DNA of 58,604 nt, from the NCBI RefSeq assembly GCF_026274175.1, contig NZ_JAPHNL010000211.1, forward strand, positions 1 to 58,604, read 5' to 3'. Below the pieces are notes generated by a model that had not been told where the DNA came from, ran no database searches, and was given only the letters and a program-made list of their open reading frames with translations. A program made the translations under genes and the position numbers. This DNA comes from Streptomyces beihaiensis (GTDB taxonomy: Bacteria > Actinomycetota > Actinomycetes > Streptomycetales > Streptomycetaceae). Below, one piece after another: positions 6,954 through 14,125 of this stretch (within the stretch, counting starts at the first letter, position 1; every line of letters begins with the position of its first letter).

Positions 6954-9254
6954 ATGGCGAAGCAGCGGACGGGAGCGCAGGGGCAGGGACAGGCGGGGGC
7001 TCAGGCCGGGGCACGGTCCCTGGCGGTGCTCGAGGGGGTCCTCGAACGGATCACGTACGCCAATGAGGACACCGGGTACACCGTCGCGCGTGTCGACACC
7101 GGCAGAGGCGCCGGTGACCTGCTGACCGTCGTCGGGGCGCTGCTCGGGGCGCAGGCGGGGGAGTCGCTGCGGATGGAGGGGCGCTGGGGCTCCCACCCGC
7201 AGTACGGCAAGCAGTTCACCGTCGAGAACTACACGACCGTGCTGCCCGCCACCATCCAGGGCATCCGGCGCTATCTCGGGTCCGGGCTCGTCAAGGGCAT
7301 CGGGCCGGTCTTCGCCGACCGGATCACTCAGCACTTCGGGCTCGACACCCTCGACATCATCGAGCAGGAGCCCGCGCGGCTCATCGAGGTGCCGGGGCTC
7401 GGGCCGAAGCGGACCAAGAGGATCGCCGATGCCTGGGAGGAGCAGAAGGCCATCAAGGAGGTGATGGTGTTCCTGCAGAGCGTCGAGGTGTCCACGTCCA
7501 TCGCCGTCCGCATCTACAAGAAGTACGGGGACGCCTCGATCGGGGTCGTGAAGAACCAGCCGTACCGGCTCGCCGCCGACGTCTGGGGCATCGGATTCCT
7601 GACCGCCGACCGCATCGCCCAGTCCGTCGGCATTCCGCACGACAGCCGCGAGCGCGTCAAGGCGGGCCTGCAGTACGCCCTGTCGCAATCCGCCGACCAG
7701 GGGAACTGCTATCTGCCCGAGGAGCGGCTCATCGCTGATGCCGTGAAGCTGCTCCAGGTCGATACCGGGCTCGTCATCGAGTGCCTCGCCGAACTCGCCG
7801 AGCCGGACGCCGATTCCGACTCCGGCGATCCCGGTGTCGTACGGGAGCGGGTGCCCGGCGAGGACCGGGACCAAGCCGTCACCGCCGTGTACCTCGTGCC
7901 GTTCCACCGCGCCGAGCTCTCCCTGTCCGCTCAGTTGCTGCGGTTGCTGCGGACCGCCGACGACCGGATGCCCGCCTTCCGGGACGTCGACTGGGGCAAG
8001 GCGCTCGCCTGGCTCTCGCGCCGCACCGGCGCCGAGCTCGCCCCCGAGCAGGAGGAGGCCGTCAAGCTGGCGCTCACCCGCAAGGTCGCGGTCCTCACCG
8101 GCGGGCCGGGCTGCGGCAAGTCCTTCACCGTTCGCTCGATCGTGGAGCTGGCACGGGCGAAGAAGGCGAAGGTCGTGCTCGCCGCGCCCACCGGGCGCGC
8201 GGCCAAGCGGCTCGCCGAGCTGACCGGAGCCGAGGCGTCCACCGTCCACCGGCTCCTCGAACTGAAACCCGGTGGAGACGCCGCGTACGACAAGGAGAGA
8301 CCGCTCGACGCCGATCTGGTCGTCGTCGACGAGGCGTCCATGCTCGATCTGCTGCTCGCCAACAAGCTGGTGAAAGCCGTGCCGCCCGGTGCGCATCTGC
8401 TGTTCGTGGGGGATGTCGACCAGCTGCCCAGTGTGGGCGCGGGGGAGGTGCTGCGGGACATGCTCGCCGCCGACAGCCCTGTGCCCGCCGTGCGGCTCAC
8501 CCGTATCTTCCGGCAGGCCCAGGAGTCGGGTGTCGTCACCAACGCCCACCGGATCAACGCAGGGGAACCGCCGCTCACCCGAGGGCTCAAGGACTTCTTC
8601 CTCTTCGTGGAGGACGACACCGAGGAGGCGGGGCGGCTGACGGTGGACGTGGCCGCTCGGCGGATTCCGGCCAAGTTCGGCCTCGACCCGCGGCGGGACG
8701 TGCAGGTGCTCGCGCCCATGCACCGGGGGCCCGCCGGCGCGGGCACGCTCAACGGCCTGCTCCAGCAGGCCATCACCCCGGCCCGGCCCGACCTGCCCGA
8801 GAAGCGGTTCGGCGGGCGGGTGTTCCGCGTGGGGGACAAAGTGACGCAGATCCGGAACAATTACGAGAAGGGCGCCAATGGCGTCTTCAACGGAACCGTC
8901 GGTGTCGTCACGTCGCTCGACGGCGACGAGCAGACCCTGACCGTTCTCACCGACGAGGACGAGGAGGTCGTCTACGACTTCGACGAGCTCGACGAACTCG
9001 CTCACGCCTACGCGGTTACCATCCACCGTTCCCAGGGAAGTGAGTACCCGTGCGTGGTGATTCCGGTCACCACCGGTGCCTGGATGATGCTGCAGCGCAA
9101 CCTCCTGTACACGGCGGTCACCCGCGCCAAGCGCCTGGTGGTGCTGGTCGGTTCGCGCAGGGCCCTCGGGCAGGCGGTGCGCACGGTCTCGGCGGGCAGG
9201 CGCTGCACCGCGCTCGATTTCCGGCTGACCGGCGGCGGCTCCGGTGAATTTTGA
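6954..9254 (+). CDS. recD2: RecD2-like ATP-dependent DNA helicase
   Basis: The 766-residue protein has the RecD2/TraA-type SF1B layout. An N-terminal OB-like domain is followed by tandem helix-hairpin-helix segments (IEVPGLGPKRTKRIADAW, ADVWGIGFLTADRIAQSVG). The helicase core carries Walker A GGPGCGKS (residues 383-390), DLVVVDEASMLD (Walker B) and FVGDVDQLPSVGAGEVL (motif III). Further on come QVLAPMHRGPAG, the SH3-like insertion and AYAVTIHRSQGSEY (motif V) with TAVTRAKRLVVLVG (motif VI). It is the stand-alone 5'-3' helicase type, since no recB/recC is nearby. ATG 6954 agrees with homologous N-termini. The stop codon lies inside the palindrome at 9250-9263. Confidence 0.93.
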   Translation: MAKQRTGAQGQGQAGAQAGARSLAVLEGVLERITYANEDTGYTVARVDTGRGAGDLLTVVGALLGAQAGESLRMEGRWGSHPQYGKQFTVENYTTVLPATIQGIRRYLGSGLVKGIGPVFADRITQHFGLDTLDIIEQEPARLIEVPGLGPKRTKRIADAWEEQKAIKEVMVFLQSVEVSTSIAVRIYKKYGDASIGVVKNQPYRLAADVWGIGFLTADRIAQSVGIPHDSRERVKAGLQYALSQSADQGNCYLPEERLIADAVKLLQVDTGLVIECLAELAEPDADSDSGDPGVVRERVPGEDRDQAVTAVYLVPFHRAELSLSAQLLRLLRTADDRMPAFRDVDWGKALAWLSRRTGAELAPEQEEAVKLALTRKVAVLTGGPGCGKSFTVRSIVELARAKKAKVVLAAPTGRAAKRLAELTGAEASTVHRLLELKPGGDAAYDKERPLDADLVVVDEASMLDLLLANKLVKAVPPGAHLLFVGDVDQLPSVGAGEVLRDMLAADSPVPAVRLTRIFRQAQESGVVTNAHRINAGEPPLTRGLKDFFLFVEDDTEEAGRLTVDVAARRIPAKFGLDPRRDVQVLAPMHRGPAGAGTLNGLLQQAITPARPDLPEKRFGGRVFRVGDKVTQIRNNYEKGANGVFNGTVGVVTSLDGDEQTLTVLTDEDEEVVYDFDELDELAHAYAVTIHRSQGSEYPCVVIPVTTGAWMMLQRNLLYTAVTRAKRLVVLVGSRRALGQAVRTVSAGRRCTALDFRLTGGGSGEF

Positions 9255-9263
9255 TCGATCAAA
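9250..9263. promoter_or_regulatory. 14-bp perfect palindrome at helicase stop codon
   Basis: TTTGATCGATCAAA is fully self-complementary, A/T-rich against a very G/C-rich background, and contains the stop codon of the helicase gene. It begins the 197-bp region ahead of citrate synthase and may be an operator; no cognate protein is identified. Confidence 0.4.
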
Positions 9264-9325
9264 TGAGTCGCGAAGGTCACAGACCCTTTTCGGAACCGGG
9301 GCGAAGGGGGCAGGATGAGCAGGCT

Positions 9326-9344
9326 GACGGCACTGAGTGCCGTC
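9326..9344. promoter_or_regulatory. 19-bp perfect dyad ahead of citrate synthase
   Basis: GACGGCACTGAGTGCCGTC is a perfect odd-centred palindrome (9-bp arms around one G), 107 bp before the citrate synthase start. Candidate operator or leader hairpin; the binding protein is unknown. Confidence 0.5.
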
Positions 9345-9451
9345 CATAGGCCCAATGGTCGACCCCGAGTGCACTCTGCTGAGCCATCTGGGGGAAGGTA
9401 GAGACAGTCAGGGAACCTCGAAGAAGAGGCACTACGTCGGTGAGGGATGAC

Positions 9452-10750
9452 GTGAGCGAGCACTACGACAACGCAGTAGTACTGCGGTACGGCGATGGCG
9501 AGTACACCTACCCGGTGGTCGACAGCACCGTCGGCGACAAGGGCTTCGACATCGGGAAGCTCAGGGCCCAGACGGGTCTGGTGACGCTCGACAGCGGATA
9601 TGGCAACACGGCTGCCTATAAATCGGGTATCACCTACCTCGACGGCGAGCAGGGCATCCTCCGTTACCGCGGCTACCCGATCGAGCAGCTCGCCGAGCGC
9701 TCCACCTTCCTCGAGGTGGCGTACCTGCTGATCAACGGTGAGCTTCCGACCGTCGACGAGCTCTCGGCGTTCCGGAACGAGATCACGCAGCACACCCTGC
9801 TGCACGAGGACGTCAAGCGGTTCTACGACGGGTTCCCGCGCGACGCCCACCCGATGGCCATGCTGTCGTCGGTCGTCTCCGCGCTGTCGACCTTCTACCA
9901 GGACAGCCACAACCCGTTCGACGAGAAGCAGCGGAACCTCTCCACCATCCGCCTGCTCGCCAAGCTTCCGACGATCGCCGCGTACGCGTACAAGAAGTCC
10001 GTCGGCCAGCCGGTCGTCTACCCGCGCAACGATCTGGGCTACGTCGAGAACTTCCTGCGTATGACGTTCTCCGTGCCCGCTGCCGAGTTCGAGCTCGATC
10101 CGGTCGTCGTCTCCGCGCTCGACAAGCTGCTCATCCTGCACGCGGACCACGAGCAGAACTGCTCGACGTCCACCGTGCGCCTGGTCGGCTCGTCGCAGGC
10201 CAACATGTTCGCCTCCATCTCCGCCGGCATCTCCGCGCTGTGGGGGCCGCTGCACGGTGGCGCCAACCAGTCGGTGCTCGAGATGCTCGAGGGCATCCAG
10301 GCCAATGGCGGCGACGTCGACTCCTTCATCCGCAAGGTGAAGAACAAGGAGGACGGCGTCCGCCTGATGGGCTTCGGCCACCGGGTGTACAAGTCGTTCG
10401 ACCCGCGCGCCAAGATCATCAAGGCCGCCGCCCACGACGTGCTGTCCGCGCTCGGCAAGTCCGACGAGCTGCTCGACATCGCGCTCAAGCTGGAGGAGCA
10501 CGCGCTCTCCGACGACTACTTCGTCTCGCGCAACCTCTACCCGAACGTCGACTTCTACACGGGCCTGATCTACCGGGCCATGGGCTTCCCGACCGAGATG
10601 TTCACGGTCCTGTTCGCCCTGGGCCGTCTGCCGGGCTGGATCGCCCAGTGGCACGAGATGATCAAGGAGCCGGGCTCCCGCATCGGCCGCCCGCGCCAGA
10701 TCTACACGGGCGTCGTCGAGCGGGACTTCGTCCCCGTCGAGGCCCGCTGA
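9452..10750 (+). CDS. gltA: Citrate synthase
   Basis: This 432-residue enzyme condenses oxaloacetate and acetyl-CoA to citrate, the entry step of the TCA cycle. It is a type II (hexameric, long-form) citrate synthase like Streptomyces CitA. The N-terminal ~50-residue extension contains YPVVDSTVGDKGFDIGKLRA. The catalytic histidines lie in ALWGPLHGGANQSVLEML and MGFGHRVYKSFDPRAK, and the catalytic aspartate is in YPNVDFYTGLIYRAMG. The Arg-rich C-terminus GSRIGRPRQIYTG is conserved. GTG 9452 follows GAGGGAT and gives MSEHYDNAVVLRYGDGEYTY; GTG 9440 is an alternative with a poorer ribosome site. It is monocistronic, ending at a strong hairpin (10813-10865). Two palindromes upstream may control it. 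Confidence 0.96.
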   Translation: MSEHYDNAVVLRYGDGEYTYPVVDSTVGDKGFDIGKLRAQTGLVTLDSGYGNTAAYKSGITYLDGEQGILRYRGYPIEQLAERSTFLEVAYLLINGELPTVDELSAFRNEITQHTLLHEDVKRFYDGFPRDAHPMAMLSSVVSALSTFYQDSHNPFDEKQRNLSTIRLLAKLPTIAAYAYKKSVGQPVVYPRNDLGYVENFLRMTFSVPAAEFELDPVVVSALDKLLILHADHEQNCSTSTVRLVGSSQANMFASISAGISALWGPLHGGANQSVLEMLEGIQANGGDVDSFIRKVKNKEDGVRLMGFGHRVYKSFDPRAKIIKAAAHDVLSALGKSDELLDIALKLEEHALSDDYFVSRNLYPNVDFYTGLIYRAMGFPTEMFTVLFALGRLPGWIAQWHEMIKEPGSRIGRPRQIYTGVVERDFVPVEAR

Positions 10751-10766
10751 GTCGACGGCCGCGCAA

Positions 10767-10811
10767 GCGAGCCGAGAACGGGCGAGCCGAGAACAGGCGA
10801 GCCGAGAACAG
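10767..10811. repeat. Three 15-bp tandem repeats after gltA
   Basis: Three adjacent copies of gcgagccgagaacRg occupy 10767-10781, 10782-10796 and 10797-10811, with a single base difference in the first. They start 16 bp after the citrate synthase stop and end just before its terminator stem. Confidence 0.92.
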
Positions 10812-10812
10812 C

Positions 10813-10865
10813 GGAAAGCGCCCCGCTGCCGGTCCCCCCACGGGCCGGCAGTCGGGGCGCTTTCC
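10813..10865 (+). terminator. gltA transcription terminator
   Basis: A 20-bp stem (10813-10832 with 10845-10865) is perfect apart from one bulged T at 10852, with a 12-nt loop; it lies 62 bp after the gltA stop and is followed by TTG. Confidence 0.88.
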
Positions 10866-11092
10866 TTGTTCCCCGGTACGGATTCCCCCCACGGGATCCG
10901 ACCGGGTGTCTCGGTCCGCGTCGGCCGCCGGAACACGTACGCACGGGTGGGCCGCTCAAGCTCCCGGTGCACGTGCCCCGGCCAACGCAGTCGGGTCCGT
11001 CCCCCAAGACAAACCCGCTCGACACAGGAACGCCCCCCAAGACGCCCTTGCATCGCCTCCTTAGACTCGCGAGACCCATAAAGGGTTACGTT

Positions 11093-11109
11093 CAGATCAG
11101 TGTGATCTG
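11093..11109. promoter_or_regulatory. 17-bp dyad, candidate operator
   Basis: CAGATCAGTGTGATCTG has perfect 7-bp arms around GTG. It lies in an intergenic region of 574 bp (10751-11324) whose other contents are the gltA repeats and terminator, two tiny reading frames and a GC hairpin; about 10866-11092 shows nothing recognisable. Confidence 0.5.
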
Positions 11110-11149
11110 CGCCTCATGCATATGTCCCGCGTGTACGCAAGAGGACCGA

Positions 11150-11209
11150 TATGAGGATCCGGCCTCTCCCGTGAGGATGATGCAATTCTGCCGTGCCGAT
11201 TATGTGTAG
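11150..11209 (+). other. Two overlapping tiny ORFs (possible leader peptides)
   Basis: ATG 11150 (preceded by AGAGGA) encodes MRIRPLP and its TGA stop overlaps a GTG start (GTGA) of a second frame, VRMMQFCRADYV, ending at 11209. The coupled arrangement, the ribosome site, the dyad 40 bp upstream and the hairpin at 11265-11301 make a small independent transcription unit possible. I do not recognise either peptide, and chance occurrence cannot be excluded. Confidence 0.3.
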
Positions 11210-11264
11210 GTCCAGAGTGTCCACAGGGTGGGCGTGGTGGCCCGGCGGCTGTGTGCCTACGCGC

Positions 11265-11301
11265 GGCGGCGGGGCCGGGGATCTGCCCCGGCCCCGCCGC
11301 C
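11265..11301. terminator. GC-rich bidirectional terminator
   Basis: A perfect 16-bp stem (11265-11280 with 11286-11301) and the 5-nt loop ATCTG lie 24 bp after the stop of the copper chaperone gene. It probably terminates that minus-strand gene and would also stop any plus-strand transcript from 11093. Confidence 0.88.
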
Positions 11302-11324
11302 ATGTGTCACGGGTGCTTCGCCCC

Positions 11325-11660
11325 TCAGGTCTGGTCGACCAGCTCGTAACCGGCCTCGTCCACCGCCGCGCGCACGGCCTCCCGGTCGAGCGCGGCCGCC
11401 GAGACGACCGTGACCTGGCCGGTGGCGGCGACGGCCTTGACCGACGAGACGCCCGCGATCTGGGAGATCTCCTCGGAGACCGCGCCCTCGCAGTGGCCGC
11501 ACGTCATGCCCTTGACCTGGTAGACCGCGGTGACGGCGCCCTCGGTGGCGGCGGCCGGGGCCTCGGAGTGGCAGGCCCCGCCGCAGCAGGAGCCGGAGGT
11601 CGTGGCCTCGGCGTCGGCGGCGTCGGAACCGATCTGGTGGAGCTGGCTCTGGGCGCTCAT
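11325..11660 (-). CDS. copZ: Heavy-metal-associated copper chaperone, CopZ-like
   Basis: The 111-residue protein carries a C-terminal HMA domain (about residues 45-111) with VYQVKGMTCGHCEGAVSEEI, whose CX2C cysteines bind Cu(I), and ends DREAVRAAVDEAGYELV. It has an extra N-terminal cysteine cluster, SGSCCGGACH (about residues 22-31), not present in minimal CopZ proteins, which could add a second metal site. A CsoR-type operator palindrome lies at 11752-11768, 91 bp upstream, so induction by copper is expected. No P-type ATPase is adjacent in this window. A strong hairpin terminator follows the gene. Confidence 0.9.
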   Translation of the reverse strand: MSAQSQLHQIGSDAADAEATTSGSCCGGACHSEAPAAATEGAVTAVYQVKGMTCGHCEGAVSEEISQIAGVSSVKAVAATGQVTVVSAAALDREAVRAAVDEAGYELVDQT

Positions 11661-11691
11661 GTCGTTCTCCTCGATGGCTGATCTGCTAGGT

Positions 11692-11726
11692 CGATCTGGT
11701 GGGCCGATCCGGTGGGCCGATCTGGC
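11692..11726. repeat. 13-bp tandem repeats in copZ leader
   Basis: cgatctggtgggc (11692-11704) is followed by cgatccggtgggc (11705-11717) and the partial copy cgatctggc, placed between the copper operator and the chaperone start codon. Confidence 0.8.
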
Positions 11727-11751
11727 TCCTGCCTTCTACGGCTTCGACTGT

Positions 11752-11768
11752 ATACCCCTAAGGGGTAT
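11752..11768. promoter_or_regulatory. CsoR-type copper operator
   Basis: ATACCCCTAAGGGGTAT is a perfect 17-bp dyad apart from its central base and matches the TACCCC/GGGGTA pattern recognised by the Cu(I)-responsive repressor CsoR. It lies upstream of copZ and only one base beyond the prsW stop codon, so the prsW 3' end borders the copZ promoter. The csoR gene is not in this window. Confidence 0.88.
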
Positions 11769-11769
11769 C

Positions 11770-12702
11770 TCACCAAGAGGGGTCCCGGCGTGCCAGCGAA
11801 CGGACCCAGGTGAGCCCGACGAGCGAGATCAGCGCCAGACCTCCCACCGAGAAGAGCAGGAACAGGTGCTCCTGTGCCGTCGTGGGGGAGGGCAGGTAGC
11901 CCCGTGCGAAGAGGGTGCGGTCCAGGTCGGTGACGGTCAGTCGCGCCACCAGCCACAACGCGATCCCGTGCATCGAGTCCCACAGCGCGTGCAGCAGGGC
12001 CACCCCCAGGTACGTGACCAGCACCGGCGCCGCGAACCGGAACCGCCCGTCAGGGCGTCGGAAGGCGAGCAGCGCCGCCCCGGCGATCGCCGTCCACAGG
12101 CCGTGCCCGAACGGCGCCAGCACTCCGCGCAGCACCTCGGTCTCCAGGAGCGAGCGCAGGTCGATGCCTTTCAGGGTGACCGCGGCGTTGAAGGCGTATC
12201 CCGCGCTCTCGAAGGCCGCGAAGCCGAAGCCGACGGTCGCGCCGAGCACCAGGCCCGCGCGCAGCCCGCGGATGCGCGGGTGGCGCTGGAGCACGTACAT
12301 CAGGGCGAGGAGCTTGACCGCCTCCTCGATCAGGCCGACGCCGACGAACATCCACACCGACGGGTGCAGCAGGTAGTACTCCATCACCGACGCGCCCAGC
12401 ACGCCGAGGACGCCGCCGACCAGGAAGCAGCCCAGGATGAGGGTGACACCCAGGTCGCGGCCGTGCCGCTCGTAGGCCCACAGGACGAAGACCGCGGGCA
12501 CCAGGAAGCTGCCGAGCATGATGAGGGTGGGCAGCAGGGTGGTGTTCCTGGTGGTGTACGTGACGACCGAGGTGAGCAGCCACAGGGCCAGACCTCCCCA
12601 CAGGCAGCGCCGCCACAGGCCCGCCCGGATCCGCGGTCCTGGCGGCGGTGGCTGCTGGGGGATGCGGGCCTTGGGCGCTCCGGGGGGCTGGGAGTACGTC
12701 AC
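11770..12702 (-). CDS. PrsW-family intramembrane metalloprotease
   Basis: The 310-residue protein has about eight predicted membrane helices after a Pro-rich cytoplasmic N-terminus. The PrsW motifs are visible: GLIEEAVKLLALMYVL (the EEAVK glutamates), GFGFAAFESAGYAFNAAV, an APFGHGLWTAIAGA histidine and LLHALWDSMHG, the last giving a second HxxxWD-like ligand set. PrsW proteins are membrane proteases; Bacillus PrsW cleaves the anti-sigma factor RsiW. The substrate here is unknown and no ECF sigma factor or anti-sigma gene is adjacent. The ATG at 12702 is clear. Same strand and direction as copZ, but the copper operator separates them. Confidence 0.88.
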   Translation of the reverse strand: MTYSQPPGAPKARIPQQPPPPGPRIRAGLWRRCLWGGLALWLLTSVVTYTTRNTTLLPTLIMLGSFLVPAVFVLWAYERHGRDLGVTLILGCFLVGGVLGVLGASVMEYYLLHPSVWMFVGVGLIEEAVKLLALMYVLQRHPRIRGLRAGLVLGATVGFGFAAFESAGYAFNAAVTLKGIDLRSLLETEVLRGVLAPFGHGLWTAIAGAALLAFRRPDGRFRFAAPVLVTYLGVALLHALWDSMHGIALWLVARLTVTDLDRTLFARGYLPSPTTAQEHLFLLFSVGGLALISLVGLTWVRSLARRDPSW

Positions 12703-12804
12703 GACGGTTCCCTCTGACTTCCCTCGAACATGGGCGTACGGCGACTTCGGGGGTGGCTGCCCGCAGCTTATGGTCAGCGTCGCTTTTGTCCCATTTATGC
12801 GCGT

Positions 12805-13005
12805 CTATTGGCGTCCGCCGCCGCGGTTTCCCGGGCGGGAGGCCACCCAGGCGCGGACGGTGTCCGCATACCAGTACGGCTTGCCGCTCTCCACGTGGTC
12901 CGGGGGCGGCAGCAGCCCGTGTTTGCGGTACGAGCGCACGGTGTCGGGTTGTACCCGGATGTGCGCGGCGATCTCTTTGTACGACCAGAGCCGGTGGTCG
13001 GTCAT
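12805..13005 (-). CDS. Small helix-turn-helix DNA-binding protein
   Basis: This 66-residue protein is a MerR/excisionase-like winged helix-turn-helix. It reads LWSYKEIAAHIRVQPDTVRS then YRKHGLLPPPDHV, followed by PYWYADTVRAWVASRPG, the conserved wing-to-helix part of AlpA/Xis-type proteins. ATG 13005 is preceded by GGGAGGAGCCACTC, a strong ribosome site; longer forms reading upstream have no such support. It is too short to carry an effector domain. Such stand-alone proteins are common in Streptomyces, often with no known target. No phage or integrase gene lies nearby, so an excisionase role is unlikely here. Confidence 0.8.
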   Translation of the reverse strand: MTDHRLWSYKEIAAHIRVQPDTVRSYRKHGLLPPPDHVESGKPYWYADTVRAWVASRPGNRGGGRQ

Positions 13006-13303
13006 GAGTGGCTCCTCCCTGGCGGGCGTCGCGGCGGCGGCTCGGGGGTGGCCGCCGGCGATCGCCCCACCCTGTGCCCGGTGAACGAGGGGGACCGGGG
13101 TGGAGGGTGGGCATGTGGGGCGCCTGTGACGCAGAACCCGCGTATGCCTGACATGTGTGACACGAAGGGGGCGTTTGTGACGCGAGTGATGCAAAGAGGG
13201 CGCGCCGTGGGCGCATGAACCGGCGCGTGACGGGGAATGGTGGCTTTTCCATGCCGCTCACGCGCGTGCGCCGGAGAGCCGGAGGTCGGAGGAGAGTGGA
13301 GTC

Positions 13304-14125
13304 ATGACGTACGTCCCCCGGGGCGCGGCCGCCGACGGCCCCTACGCCGTGTTCGTCGACCCGGACCGGGTCGGCTGGTCCCGGGCCGGCCTTCGGGTGC
13401 TCGAACTGGGACCCGGACAGCGCCATGCCTTCGACACCGGCACGAGTGAATGGATCGTGCTGCCCCTGGCGGGAGGTTGCTCGGTGAACACCGAGGGGCG
13501 GACCATCGAACTGGTCGGCAGGGACAGCGTGTTCAGTGGTACGAGTGATTTCGCGTACCTTCCGCGTGACACCAGCGCGGAGATCTCCTCCGGCGCCGGA
13601 GGCCGGTTCGCCCTGGCAGGAGCGAAGTGCGGACGACGACTCCCGGTCCGCCACGGCCCCGCGCCGGAGGTCCCCGTCGAGGCCCGCGGCAGCGGCGGCT
13701 GCGCCCGCCAGGTCCGTAACGTCGCGGCCGCGGACACCTTCGACTGCGACCAGCTGATCGCCGTCGAGGTGATCACCCCGGGCGGCAACTGGTCCTCCTA
13801 CCCGCCGCACAAGCACGACGAGCACCGCCCCGGCGTCGAGTCCCAGCTCGAGGAGATCTACTACTTCGAGATCGAGCCCGACCCGGTCGGAGGCGTCGGC
13901 GGCTACGGCTACCAGCGCGTCTCGCCCTCCCGCCCCGGCGGCACCGACCTGCTGGCCGAGGTCCGCACCGGCGACACGGTCCTCGTCCCGGACGGCTGGC
14001 ACGGCCCGTCGATCGCCCAGCCGGGCCACACCATGTACTACCTCAACGTCATGGCGGGCCCCGGACCCGAGCGGGAGTGGCGGATCTGCTTCCACCCCGA
14101 CCACACGACGGAGGGGTACCGATGA
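13304..14125 (+). CDS. iolB: 5-deoxy-glucuronate isomerase (IolB)
   Basis: The 273-residue bicupin protein converts 5-deoxy-D-glucuronate to 2-deoxy-5-keto-gluconate in myo-inositol catabolism. Family signatures are GTSEWIVLPLAGGCSV in the first cupin half, and GGNWSSYPPHKHDE, ESQLEEIYYFEIEP and VLVPDGWHGPS in the metal-binding second half (His, His, Glu, His). The ATG at 13304 is preceded by GGAGGAGAGTGGAG. Its stop overlaps the iolD start (ATGA). The upstream spacer 13006-13303 (298 bp) carries no gene; it holds an 8-bp inverted repeat, GCGCGTGA (13223-13230) and TCACGCGC (13258-13265), that could be part of the control region. Confidence 0.94.
   Translation: MTYVPRGAAADGPYAVFVDPDRVGWSRAGLRVLELGPGQRHAFDTGTSEWIVLPLAGGCSVNTEGRTIELVGRDSVFSGTSDFAYLPRDTSAEISSGAGGRFALAGAKCGRRLPVRHGPAPEVPVEARGSGGCARQVRNVAAADTFDCDQLIAVEVITPGGNWSSYPPHKHDEHRPGVESQLEEIYYFEIEPDPVGGVGGYGYQRVSPSRPGGTDLLAEVRTGDTVLVPDGWHGPSIAQPGHTMYYLNVMAGPGPEREWRICFHPDHTTEGYR

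Noticed and set aside
12805-13005. Small HTH protein as a phage or ICE excisionase
   Set aside because: No integrase, replication or transfer genes nearby; such stand-alone HTH proteins are common chromosomal genes.
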